DNA of 10,470 nucleotides, taken from Thermoleophilia bacterium. GTDB taxonomy: Bacteria; Actinomycetota; Thermoleophilia; Gaiellales; Gaiellaceae. The notes beneath the pieces were generated by a model, which worked only from the letters and a program-made list of their open reading frames with translations, was not told the DNA's origin and searched no databases. A program made the translations under genes and the position numbers. Positions 1 to 6,644 of this stretch are shown piece after piece (the first letter of the stretch is position 1; each line of letters opens with the position of its first letter). The stretch spans positions 1 through 10,470 of the forward strand of contig JAICYG010000088.1 in the NCBI GenBank assembly GCA_025934335.1, written 5' to 3'.

Positions 1-417
1 ACCTACGCCCTATACCCGGCGGTGCCGCCCTGTATGGCGGCGCTGCACGGCGCGATCGGCGCGGCGAACCGCACGTTGAAGATCGTGTGGCCGCTGGTGC
101 CGATCGCGCACTACGGCGACATCTTCGAGACGGGGACGCACTACGCGAACAACGTCGCGGCGATGCCGTCGCTGCACGCCGGGTACGCGCTGCTCGTCGT
201 CCTCTTCCTCTGGCGGTTCACGCCCACCTGGCTGCGGCCGCTGCTCGCGCTGTACCCGCCGGCGATGGCGTTCAGCCTCGTCTATGGCGGCGAGCACTAC
301 ATCGTCGACTGCATCGCCGGGTGGGCGTACGCGGCGTTCGCCTACTTCACGGTCGAGTGGGCGTTCGCGTGGCGCGCGCAGCGGCGTCGCTACCTCGAGC
401 CGGTCTTCGCGGACTGA
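1..417 (+). CDS. PAP2-family (Aur1/IPC-synthase-like) membrane phosphatase, C-terminal part
   Basis: The reading frame is open from base 1 to TGA at 415-417, so the N-terminus lies upstream of the window; 138 residues are visible. The start of the visible part, YPAVPPCMA, resembles the loop of Aur1/inositol-phosphorylceramide-synthase-like PAP2 proteins. Two signature blocks of the PAP2 phosphatase fold follow: PSLH, with the catalytic His of motif C2, and GEHYIVDCIAGW, whose His and Asp form motif C3. Hydrophobic stretches around LLVVLFLW, LLALYPPAMAFSLVY and AGWAYAAFAYFTV are probable membrane helices, and the protein ends in a short basic tail. Family members cleave or transfer phosphoryl groups on membrane lipids such as phosphatidic acid, undecaprenyl-PP or inositol phospholipids. 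The substrate cannot be told from this fragment. It reads in the same direction as the thiolase unit, but a promoter-like TACCCT in the 28-bp gap suggests separate transcription. Confidence 0.85.
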   Translation, partial: TYALYPAVPPCMAALHGAIGAANRTLKIVWPLVPIAHYGDIFETGTHYANNVAAMPSLHAGYALLVVLFLWRFTPTWLRPLLALYPPAMAFSLVYGGEHYIVDCIAGWAYAAFAYFTVEWAFAWRAQRRRYLEPVFAD

Positions 418-431
418 GCGCGCATCGCGAT

Positions 432-437
432 TACCCT
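432..437 (+). promoter_or_regulatory. Putative -10 element (TACCCT) of a leaderless thiolase mRNA
   Basis: TACCCT ends 8 nt before the GTG at 446, so transcription would begin at or next to the start codon. No Shine-Dalgarno sequence is visible in the 28-bp gap. The same TAnnnT-to-start arrangement occurs at four other genes here (2465, 6940/6944, 9497). This is an inference from position and recurrence. Confidence 0.55.
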
Positions 438-445
438 TCGACGTA

Positions 446-1609
446 GTGGACGCCTACATCGTCGACGCCGTCCGCTCGCCGATCGGGCGCCGGAACGGCG
501 CACTCGCCGCGGTGCGCGGCGACGACCTCGCGTCGCAGGTCCTGAACGGGCTCGTTGCCCGGCATGACCTCGACCCGGCCGCGATCGACGACGTGCAGAT
601 GGGCTGTGTGACGCAGATCGGCGAGCAGGGCTGGAACGTCGGCCGCATGGCGGTGCTCGCGGCCGGGTGGCCGGCGAGCGTGTCGGGGACGACCGTCGAC
701 CGGCAATGCGGCTCGTCGATGCAGACGAACTTCAACGCCGCTGCGGCCGTCGCCTCCGGGCAGCTCGACCTCGTCGTCTCGGCGGGGCTCGAGTCGATGT
801 CGCGCGTGCCGATGGGCTCGAACGGCGGCTCGGTCTCCGAGCAGGTGACGTCACGGCACGAGATCGTCATGCAGGGGACGTCGGCCGAGCTGCTCGCCGA
901 GGAGTGGGGGCTCACGCGCGAGGAGCTCGACGCGTACTCGCTCGAGTCGCACCGCCGGGCGGTCGCGGCGATCGACGGCGGGAAGTTCGAGCGGGAGATC
1001 GTGCCGATCGAGCTGCCGGAGGCGCCCGGGGGAGGGGGTGTAGCCACCCGCACGGTGTTCCGCGTCGACGAGGCGGTGCGGCGGGACACGTCGCTCGTGG
1101 CGCTCGCCGCCCTGAAGCCCGCCTTCCGGCCGGACGGCGTCGTCACGGCGGGCAACTCGTCGCAGATCGTCGACGGTGCGGCCGCGGTGCTCGTCGCGAG
1201 CGAGAAGGCGCTCACGGAGCACGGCCTCGAGCCGCGCGCGCGGTTCGTCTCGTTCGGCCTCGCAGGCGTCGACCCGACGCGGATGCTGCACGGGAACCCG
1301 GAGGCGATGCGGAGGGCGCTCGACCGGGCCGGCCTCGGCCTGGACGACATGGCCGTGATCGAGGTGAACGAGGCCTTCGCGACGGTCGTGCTGCAGACGG
1401 CGGCGGACATCGGGCTCGAGGAGCGCATGGGCGACGTCAACCCGAACGGGGGCGGCATCTCGCTCGGCCACCCGCTCGGGGCGACCGGCGCGCGCATCAC
1501 GGCGACGCTCCTGCCGGAGCTCGAGCGCCGCGGTGCCCGCTACGGCATCGCGTCGATGTGCGTCGGCTTCGGCATGGCCATCGCGGGCGTCGTCGAGAGC
1601 CTCGCGTGA
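446..1609 (+). CDS. Acetyl-CoA acetyltransferase / 3-ketoacyl-CoA thiolase
   Basis: The 387-residue product has the length of type II thiolases (about 390). The GTG at 446 is chosen because MDAYIVDAVRSPIGR is the canonical thiolase N-terminus; longer versions run into the PAP2 gene. The catalytic set is complete: nucleophilic Cys88 in DRQCGSS, NEAFA in the C-terminal half, His342 in GHPLGATGAR, and Cys372 in MCVGFGMA, where the commoner form is CxGGG. It catalyses thiolytic cleavage of 3-ketoacyl-CoA or the reverse condensation of two acetyl-CoA, in the cytoplasm. Its stop overlaps the start of the 3-hydroxyacyl-CoA dehydrogenase (GTGA, 1606-1609), so the two consecutive beta-oxidation steps are co-translated. 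Which direction dominates, and chain length, cannot be read from sequence. A glycine-rich loop at about 1027-1044 uses unusual codons (GGA, GGT, GTA). Confidence 0.95.
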   Translation: MDAYIVDAVRSPIGRRNGALAAVRGDDLASQVLNGLVARHDLDPAAIDDVQMGCVTQIGEQGWNVGRMAVLAAGWPASVSGTTVDRQCGSSMQTNFNAAAAVASGQLDLVVSAGLESMSRVPMGSNGGSVSEQVTSRHEIVMQGTSAELLAEEWGLTREELDAYSLESHRRAVAAIDGGKFEREIVPIELPEAPGGGGVATRTVFRVDEAVRRDTSLVALAALKPAFRPDGVVTAGNSSQIVDGAAAVLVASEKALTEHGLEPRARFVSFGLAGVDPTRMLHGNPEAMRRALDRAGLGLDDMAVIEVNEAFATVVLQTAADIGLEERMGDVNPNGGGISLGHPLGATGARITATLLPELERRGARYGIASMCVGFGMAIAGVVESLA

Positions 1610-2448
1610 GAGTCGGCGTCGTCGGCCTCGGCGCGATGGGCGCCGGCATCGCGCAGCTCGCGGTCGAGGCGGGTCTCGAGACGGTCGGACGCGAGGTCGA
1701 GCTCGAGCGCGCCGAGGCGGCTCGCGGCACGATCGCGCACTTCCTCGCGCGGAAGGTCGAGCAGGGCCGGCTCGAGCAGCAGGCGCGCGACGACGCCGTC
1801 GGCCGCCTCGGCATCACCACCGACCTCGCCGACCTCGCCGACTGCGACGTCGTCATCGAGGCCGCGTTCGAGGATCTCGACGTCAAGCGGGAGCTGTTCC
1901 GCGAGCTCGAGCAGGTCGTCCGCGCGGACGCGATCCTCGCCACGAATACCTCGGCGCTCAGCGTGACCGAGATCGCGTCGGCGCTCGAGCGGCCGGAGCG
2001 CGCGGTCGGGATGCACTTCTTCAACCCGGCGCCGCTGATGCCGCTCGTCGAGATCGTCCGCGCCGAGCGCACCGCCGACGACGTCTTCGAGACCGCCTTC
2101 GCGCTCGGCTCGACGCTCGGGAAGACTCCGATCCGCTGCAGCGACACGCCCGGCTTCGTCGTGAACCGAGTCCTGATCCCGCTGCTGAACGACTGCGTCC
2201 GAGTGCTCGACGAGACGGGCGTGACGCCGGAGGACCTCGACGCCGGGATGAAGCACGGCGCCGGGTGGCCCATGGGGCCGTGCGCGCTCCTCGACCTCGT
2301 CGGCGCCGACGTGCACGTGCACGCGAGCGAGGCGCTCTACGCGAAGCTGCGCGAGCCGCGGATGGCGCCGCCGCCGCGGCTCGTCCGGATGCTCGCCGCC
2401 GGCAAGCTCGGCCGGAAGACCGGCGAGGGCTTCTACCGGTACGACTGA
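1606..2448 (+). CDS. 3-hydroxyacyl-CoA (3-hydroxybutyryl-CoA) dehydrogenase
   Basis: This 280-residue stand-alone enzyme matches short-chain 3-hydroxyacyl-CoA dehydrogenases (about 280-295 aa). The N-terminal Rossmann domain has GLGAMG (residues 7-12) and an acidic residue, Glu30, at the end of strand 2, as expected for NAD+. Active-site residues are recognisable: Ser116 in NTSALS, His137 in GMHFFNP, Glu149 in LVEIV and Asn187 in FVVNR, with His-Glu as the catalytic dyad. The C-terminal helical domain ends in the usual GRKTGEGFYRYD. It interconverts 3-hydroxyacyl-CoA and 3-ketoacyl-CoA in the cytoplasm, the step before the thiolase. The GTG start lies inside the thiolase stop (GTGA), which implies translational coupling. 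No enoyl-CoA hydratase or acyl-CoA dehydrogenase is in view, so the rest of the pathway must be encoded elsewhere. A role in C4 metabolism rather than degradation is possible. Confidence 0.95.
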   Translation: MRVGVVGLGAMGAGIAQLAVEAGLETVGREVELERAEAARGTIAHFLARKVEQGRLEQQARDDAVGRLGITTDLADLADCDVVIEAAFEDLDVKRELFRELEQVVRADAILATNTSALSVTEIASALERPERAVGMHFFNPAPLMPLVEIVRAERTADDVFETAFALGSTLGKTPIRCSDTPGFVVNRVLIPLLNDCVRVLDETGVTPEDLDAGMKHGAGWPMGPCALLDLVGADVHVHASEALYAKLREPRMAPPPRLVRMLAAGKLGRKTGEGFYRYD

Positions 2449-2464
2449 CGTCCGGCGCTCCGCC

Positions 2465-2470
2465 TAGCGT
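2465..2470 (+). promoter_or_regulatory. Putative -10 element (TAGCGT) for the small zinc-ribbon gene
   Basis: CCTAGCGT ends 8 nt before ATG 2479, the spacing expected for leaderless transcription. The hexamer is identical to those before queA and the divergent coiled-coil gene. A GGAG at 2471-2474 sits too close (4 nt) to be a good SD for this ATG, but could serve the in-frame ATG at 2485 (spacer 10). Confidence 0.5.
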
Positions 2471-2478
2471 GGAGCGGC

Positions 2479-2676
2479 ATGGCGATGTGCCATGCGTGCA
2501 GGCGGACACTCCTCGCCGGCGAGCGCTACCGGACGTGGCGCTTCGGCCGCCGCGACCGCACCGTCTGCGCCGTCTGCGAGCCGGCCGTCCGCGAGGCGGG
2601 CGCCGTGCGCGTGGTGGAGGGGTTCGAGCACGTCCGCGTCACGGGGCTCATTCAGCACGTGAAGCGGGTGGCGTAA
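2479..2676 (+). CDS. Small putative zinc-ribbon protein (65 aa), function unknown
   Basis: A basic 65-residue protein with two CxxC knuckles, Cys4/Cys7 (CHAC) and Cys30/Cys33 (CAVC), separated by 22 residues. This is the layout of a four-Cys zinc ribbon. The middle holds LLAGERYRTWRFGRRDRT, rich in Arg and aromatic residues, which would suit nucleic acid or protein contact; that is inference only. I do not recognise a named family. ATG 2479 is supported by the TAGCGT element 8 nt upstream; ATG 2485 would remove only two residues before Cys4. It starts 30 bp after the dehydrogenase stop, and its last 29 bp overlap the 3' end of the convergent antiporter gene. The paired Cys motifs and promoter-like element argue for a real gene, but its small size leaves doubt. 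Confidence 0.7.
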   Translation: MAMCHACRRTLLAGERYRTWRFGRRDRTVCAVCEPAVREAGAVRVVEGFEHVRVTGLIQHVKRVA

Positions 2677-3916
2677 CCGGGCCCGTCTCCCGCATCTCGA
2701 TCCCCGCGCGCCGCGCGACCCACGAGATGGAACCGCCCTGCACGACCACCGAGACGAGCACGACGACGAAGACGATGTCGTAGATCCGGTCCGCGTCCGG
2801 CACGTGCCGTCCGAGCGCGAACGCGGCGAGGAGGATCGGCACCGCTCCCTTCAGCCCGCCCCACATCACGAACAGCACCTCGCCGCGACGGAGCGTCGTC
2901 GGCCCGAGCAGCGGCCCGAGCGCGAGCGGACGCGCGACCAGCGCGACGAACGCCGCGAGCGCCACGCCCTGCGCCCAGTGCTCGCCGCCGACGGCTCCGA
3001 TCTCGATCGTCAGGCCGAGGGCGACGAACACGACGATCTCGGCGAGCGTCGCGAGCCCGTCCTGGAACGCCGCGATCTCCGACTTGAACGGCGCCTCGAT
3101 GTCGCCGACCAGGAGCCCCGCGATGAAGACGGCGAGGAAGCCCGACCCGTGCGCCACCGTCGCGACGCCGTAGACGAGGCCGGCGAGCGCGAGCGTGCGC
3201 ACCGTGTGCAGGCCCGAAGAAGGCAGCGACAGCCGCTGCAGCAGCTGCTGCTCGAGGAGCCCGCCGACGACGCCGATCCCGAGGCCGATCGCCATCTGCT
3301 CCGCGAACGTCGAGACGACGATCCAGAACGAGGCGTCGGTCCTCGTCGCGAGCTCGATCATCCCGATCATCAGCGCAATCCCGACCGGGTCGTTCGCGCC
3401 CGACTCGCCCTCCAGGATCGTCCCGGCGGCACCGCCGATCTCACGGTCGCCGAGCACGGAGAACATCACCGCGGGGTCGGTTGGGGCGACGGCGGCGCCG
3501 AGGAGGCCCGCCGTCGTCCAGCCGAGCCCGAAGGCGAGGTGGACGAAGATCGCGATCAGGCCGGCAGTCGCGAAGGTGCCGAGGATCCCGAGCGTCGCGA
3601 CAGGCAGGGCGACGGCCCGGAAGCGGCGGAGGCCGATCGACGAGCCGCCGTTGAAGAGGATCACGATCAGCGCGACCGTCCCCAGTTGCTCCACGGCCTT
3701 CGTCGAGAGCGCGAGCGACGGGTACTGGTCGGAGGCGAGTGCGGCGACGACGAGGAAGAGCGCCGCGGACGGGACGGATACCCGCGCGCTCACCTTGCTT
3801 CCGAGCAGCGCCGCCGACAGCGCCGCCGCGAAGAGCAGCACGTCGAGCCCGAAAGAGGTCAGGTCGTGCACGACGCGCGCGACATTAATCGACAGCTGCC
3901 GACGGGACTCGATCAA
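2648..3916 (-). CDS. CPA1-type cation/proton antiporter (NhaP2/CvrA-like Na+ or K+/H+ exchanger)
   Basis: A 422-residue, strongly hydrophobic integral membrane protein with about 12 likely helices. Its core matches the monovalent cation:proton antiporter-1 family: APTDP (144-148, Asp147) is followed by EGESGANDPVG, whose Asn175-Asp176 is the ion-binding ND pair. Later come ARPLAL (Arg329) and GGLKGAVPILLA, where relatives usually have GLRGAVP, so Lys356 replaces Arg. Family members exchange Na+ or K+ for H+ across the cytoplasmic membrane for pH and volume control; the ion here is not certain. The protein stops after the membrane domain, without the TrkA-C regulatory domain of NhaP2. The start is TTG at 3916, read as TTGATCGAG. 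It is preceded by AAAGGTAAGGA (3931-3921), one of the few good SD sequences in the window. A later in-frame GTG (Val16) has no SD. The gene diverges from the secreted-protein operon. Confidence 0.93.
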   Translation of the reverse strand: MIESRRQLSINVARVVHDLTSFGLDVLLFAAALSAALLGSKVSARVSVPSAALFLVVAALASDQYPSLALSTKAVEQLGTVALIVILFNGGSSIGLRRFRAVALPVATLGILGTFATAGLIAIFVHLAFGLGWTTAGLLGAAVAPTDPAVMFSVLGDREIGGAAGTILEGESGANDPVGIALMIGMIELATRTDASFWIVVSTFAEQMAIGLGIGVVGGLLEQQLLQRLSLPSSGLHTVRTLALAGLVYGVATVAHGSGFLAVFIAGLLVGDIEAPFKSEIAAFQDGLATLAEIVVFVALGLTIEIGAVGGEHWAQGVALAAFVALVARPLALGPLLGPTTLRRGEVLFVMWGGLKGAVPILLAAFALGRHVPDADRIYDIVFVVVLVSVVVQGGSISWVARRAGIEMRETGPVTPPASRAE

Positions 3917-3975
3917 AAAGTCCTTACCTTTCGCTGAACAGCGGCATAATTCGGCAAGAAAGACTTGCTCTGTCG
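3917..3975. promoter_or_regulatory. AT-rich divergent intergenic region with -10-like CATAAT and a small inverted repeat
   Basis: These 59 bp separate the antiporter (minus) from the secreted-protein/two-component operon (plus) and are clearly richer in A and T than their surroundings. On the plus strand CATAAT (3945-3950) is a good -10 candidate and would give a leader of about 19 nt before ATG 3976; no convincing -35 is seen. Just downstream GCAAG (3954-3958) and CTTGC (3964-3968) form an inverted repeat around AAAGA. It would overlap the expected transcription start, so it could be an operator or a short 5' hairpin. Confidence 0.5.
3921..3931 (-). promoter_or_regulatory. Shine-Dalgarno region deciding the TTG start of the antiporter
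   Basis: On the minus strand AAAGGTAAGGA offers two purine cores: AAGG about 10 nt and AAGGA 4 nt before the TTG at 3916. It fixes the start at a TTG codon and stands out because most genes in the window lack an SD. Confidence 0.6.
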
Positions 3976-4515
3976 ATGCGGCGGCTCTTCGTCATCCTGC
4001 TCGCTTCTCTGGTGGTCGTCCCGGCCGCCCTCGCGGCCAAGCGCGCGGCCGGTGACGGGGTGCTCGAGCTGAAGTCGGCAGACGGCCGCGTCGTGATCGG
4101 GAAGGACGCCACGCCCGCGCGCGGCGTGCTCTGGGGCCAGATGGACAGGGGCAAGCTGATCGTCGTCGACCCGCTTCCGGACGACGGCAACCAGGTCCTC
4201 GTGAGCGGCTCGGAGAAGAAGGCGTTGCCCATCTACAACGACAGCGGTGCGCTCGTGACGACCTACTGGGGCACGAACCTGCACTTCCGCGTCACCGGGG
4301 GGAAGTATCGGCTCGTCTTCGACGGCACCGGCATCGACCTGACCGCGATCGGGACGGGCGTTGCGTACCTGACGGGCGACCCGAACGCCTTCGACGCGGG
4401 GTACTACGCTGTCGATTCGGGGAAGTGGGTTCCGATGCCCGTCTCCCTCGCGTCTGTCTCGACGAAGCCGCTCGCCGTCGCGTTCCCGGCGCCCGCCGCG
4501 CCGCAGAGCCCCTAG
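3976..4515 (+). CDS. Secreted protein of unknown function, first gene of a two-component operon
   Basis: The 179-residue product opens with a classical signal peptide: basic MRR, a hydrophobic core LFVILLASLVVVPAALA, and an ALA-A or LAA-K cleavage site near residues 20-21. No lipobox Cys is present, so the protein is probably secreted or loosely wall-bound. The mature part has alternating hydrophobic and polar residues typical of a beta-rich domain (GVLWGQMDRGKLIVVDP; LHFRVTGGKYRLVFDGTGIDL) and ends in a Pro/Ala-rich tail. It contains no Cys. I do not recognise the family and assign no function. Its TAG stop (4513-4515) shares one base with the GTG start of the response regulator (TAGTG), so it is almost certainly co-transcribed with the two-component genes. 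It could be an accessory sensor or a target of the system; both are inference. The SD (AAGAAAG, 3956-3962) is weak and distant. Confidence 0.85.
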   Translation: MRRLFVILLASLVVVPAALAAKRAAGDGVLELKSADGRVVIGKDATPARGVLWGQMDRGKLIVVDPLPDDGNQVLVSGSEKKALPIYNDSGALVTTYWGTNLHFRVTGGKYRLVFDGTGIDLTAIGTGVAYLTGDPNAFDAGYYAVDSGKWVPMPVSLASVSTKPLAVAFPAPAAPQSP

Positions 4516-5231
4516 TGACCCAGTCACCGGCGAGCATCCTGGTGGTCGAGGACGAGAGCTCGATCGCCTCGTTCGTGTCCCTGTACCTGAAGAACGCCGG
4601 CTACGGCGTGCGCACGGCCTCGACCGGCAACGACGCCCTCAACCAGGTGGCGCAGGACATGCCGGGCCTGATCGTGCTCGATCTGATGCTTCCGGACATC
4701 GACGGGATCGAGGTGACGAAGCGGATCCGGCAGACGAGCGACGTGCCGATCCTGATGCTGACCGCGCGCGACGAGGACGTCGACAAGATCATCGGCCTCG
4801 AGGTCGGCGCCGACGACTACCTGACGAAGCCGTTCAACCCGCGCGAGCTCGTGGCGCGCGTCAAGTCGATTCTCCGCCGGTCGACGCCCGACCGTCGCGA
4901 CCTCGAGAGCGAGACGATCGACCACGGCGACCTGCACGTCGATGCGGGCCGCCGCGAGGTGCGCGTCGCCGAGGAGGAGATCCAGCTCGCGCCGAAGGAG
5001 TTCGACCTGCTCTGGGAGCTGCTCGACCACCGCGGCCTCGTGCTGACGCGCGACCAGCTGCTCGAGCGCGTCTGGGGCTACACCTTCGCCGGAGACACCC
5101 GCACCGTCGACGTCCACGTGCGCCAGCTGCGCCGCAAGCTCGGCGACGCCTCGCCCATCGTCACCGTCTGGGGCGTCGGCTACAAGGTGTCGCCGGCGAA
5201 GGACGCCAAGAAGGACCCGCCGAAGAAGTAG
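4515..5231 (+). CDS. OmpR/PhoB-family response regulator
   Basis: A 238-residue two-domain regulator. The receiver domain (about 7-122) has the acidic pair Glu12/Asp13 in VVEDES, phospho-acceptor Asp56 in LIVLDLMLPDIDG, Thr83 in LMLTAR and Lys105 in TKPFNP: the full phosphorylation set. The C-terminal winged-helix DNA-binding domain runs from LAPKEFDLLWELL through LTRDQLLERVWGY and the recognition helix TVDVHVRQLRRKLGD to WGVGYKV. The start is GTG 4515, placed by MTQSPASILVVEDE; in-frame extension upstream would run through the secreted-protein gene. It overlaps that gene's stop by one base and is followed after 6 nt by its histidine kinase, so it should receive phosphate from that kinase and bind DNA as a dimer. 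The target genes are unknown; autoregulation from the AT-rich region at 3917-3975 is plausible. Confidence 0.97.
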   Translation: MTQSPASILVVEDESSIASFVSLYLKNAGYGVRTASTGNDALNQVAQDMPGLIVLDLMLPDIDGIEVTKRIRQTSDVPILMLTARDEDVDKIIGLEVGADDYLTKPFNPRELVARVKSILRRSTPDRRDLESETIDHGDLHVDAGRREVRVAEEEIQLAPKEFDLLWELLDHRGLVLTRDQLLERVWGYTFAGDTRTVDVHVRQLRRKLGDASPIVTVWGVGYKVSPAKDAKKDPPKK

Positions 5232-5237
5232 GGCGAG

Positions 5238-6632
5238 ATGCTCGGATCGCTGCGCGTCCGGCTGCCGCTCGTCTTCCTCGCCGGGATCATCCTGGCGGGT
5301 CTGATCACGACGCTGATCGCCGTCAGGCTGTTCCGCGACTTCGCGCACGACCAGGCGCTCTCGAAGCTGTCTCGCGAGGCGCACGGCATCGCGCAGCTGT
5401 ACGCGCGCGGCGTGACGGAGAGCTACGGCAACAAGGTCGACCGGCGGGTGCCGGGCAAGGTGACGGCCGATTCGCTCGAGAAGGCGACGGGGGACGAGAT
5501 CTTCTTCGTCGGCCCGCACCGGCTCGCACCCGGACAGATCACCGGGCTCGAGCCGCTGCCGCCGACGACGTTCGACTGGATCTCCGGCAAGTCGGGGACG
5601 TTCGAGTTCACGCCGCCGCGCACGCACCGACGCTACTACGCCGTCGCGAACCCGATCATCACCGGCAAGGGGCAGAACGCCACGCCGCTCGGCGCGATCG
5701 TGGTCGCGACGCCGAAGGTGGACGTGAGCCAGCGCGTCTACGACCTGATCGAGCGCCTCGCGATCGCGGGCGTCCTCGGCGTGCTGGTCTCCGCGTTGCT
5801 CGCCTGGTACCTGTCGCGGCGGATCGTCCGGCCGGTGCTGCAGCTGTCCGACGCAGCCGACGCCGTCGCGCGGGGTAGGTACGACGTGACGGTGCCGGCG
5901 CGGGCGCCCGGCGAGCTGGGGCACCTGAGCGAGCGCTTCGGCGAGATGGCGTCGCGGCTCGCCGAGGTGGAGGAGATGGAGCGCAACTTCCTCATGTCGG
6001 TGTCGCACGAATTGCGGACGCCGCTGACGGCGATCCGCGGTCACGTCTCCGCGCTTCTCGAGGGGGTCGTCGACGATCCGGCCGAGCGGGCGGCGTCGCT
6101 CGAGATCGTCGAGGCCGAGACGCAGCGCCTCGAGCGGCTGGTCGGCGACATCCTCGACCTGGCGAAGCTCGACACGCACCGGTTCACGGTCATGACGGAG
6201 GAGGTCGATATGGCCCAGCTCGTCGAGCAGGCGTACGAGCGCTACCGCGAGGAGGCCCGCCGCCGCTCGATCGACTACCGGCAGGACCTGCGTGCGCATC
6301 CCGTGATCACCTCGGACGGCGACCGGGTGCTGCAGGTCGTCGGCAACCTGCTCTCGAACGCGTTCCATGCGACGCCCGACGGCGGCCGGATCTCGCTCGA
6401 GCTCGGCCAGCGGAACGGCAGCGTCCACGTGGCGGTCGAGGACACCGGCCCCGGGATCTCGCCCGAGCTGCGCGAGCGCCTCTTCCGCCCGTTCGTGTCG
6501 CAGACCGGCGGCGGAACCGGTCTCGGCCTCGCGATCGCGCGGGAGCTGTCGGTGACGCTCGGCGGCCGGCTCGACCTCGACTCCGAGGTGGGCAAGGGCT
6601 CCCGCTTCGAGCTCGTGCTGCCGGCCAGGTAG
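5238..6632 (+). CDS. Membrane sensor histidine kinase (HAMP, HisKA, HATPase)
   Basis: A 464-residue kinase with classical order. TM1 lies at about 9-31, an extracytoplasmic sensor region at about 32-170, TM2 at about 172-194, and a HAMP linker at about 192-245 (RRIVRPVLQLSDAADAVARG). The H-box FLMSVSHELRTPL carries phosphorylated His257. The N-box has Asn370/Asn374 (NLLSNAFHA), the G1 box is DTGPGIS (Asp402), and the G2 box is GGGTGLGLAIA near 425. It autophosphorylates on His257 and passes phosphate to Asp56 of the regulator encoded 6 nt upstream. The outer region of about 140 residues is not a PAS or Cache type I can identify, so the signal is unknown. The secreted protein at the head of the operon is a natural candidate partner (inference). 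ATG 5238 is preceded by AGGGCGAG, a modest SD. Its stop lies 12 bp from that of the convergent coiled-coil gene. Confidence 0.97.
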   Translation: MLGSLRVRLPLVFLAGIILAGLITTLIAVRLFRDFAHDQALSKLSREAHGIAQLYARGVTESYGNKVDRRVPGKVTADSLEKATGDEIFFVGPHRLAPGQITGLEPLPPTTFDWISGKSGTFEFTPPRTHRRYYAVANPIITGKGQNATPLGAIVVATPKVDVSQRVYDLIERLAIAGVLGVLVSALLAWYLSRRIVRPVLQLSDAADAVARGRYDVTVPARAPGELGHLSERFGEMASRLAEVEEMERNFLMSVSHELRTPLTAIRGHVSALLEGVVDDPAERAASLEIVEAETQRLERLVGDILDLAKLDTHRFTVMTEEVDMAQLVEQAYERYREEARRRSIDYRQDLRAHPVITSDGDRVLQVVGNLLSNAFHATPDGGRISLELGQRNGSVHVAVEDTGPGISPELRERLFRPFVSQTGGGTGLGLAIARELSVTLGGRLDLDSEVGKGSRFELVLPAR

Positions 6633-6644
6633 CGCTCGGCGGGG

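Noticed and set aside
454..1500. A long minus-strand open frame opposite the thiolase
   Set aside because: Its Ser/Arg/Pro-rich translation has no domain features and the plus strand encodes an intact thiolase.
2804..3937. A 377-codon plus-strand open frame across the antiporter
   Set aside because: The translation is a monotonous Arg/Glu/Asp-rich string, a shadow of the hydrophobic antiporter on the other strand.
4524..6428. A 634-codon open frame on the minus strand opposite the two-component genes
   Set aside because: It lies opposite two genes with complete catalytic motifs, has low-complexity Arg/Asp/Leu/His-rich translation and no recognisable domain. Long antisense frames are expected at this GC content.
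6633..6644. Intrinsic terminator between the histidine kinase and the coiled-coil gene
   Set aside because: Only 12 bp separate the stops, and no stem-loop with a T-run is visible on either strand.
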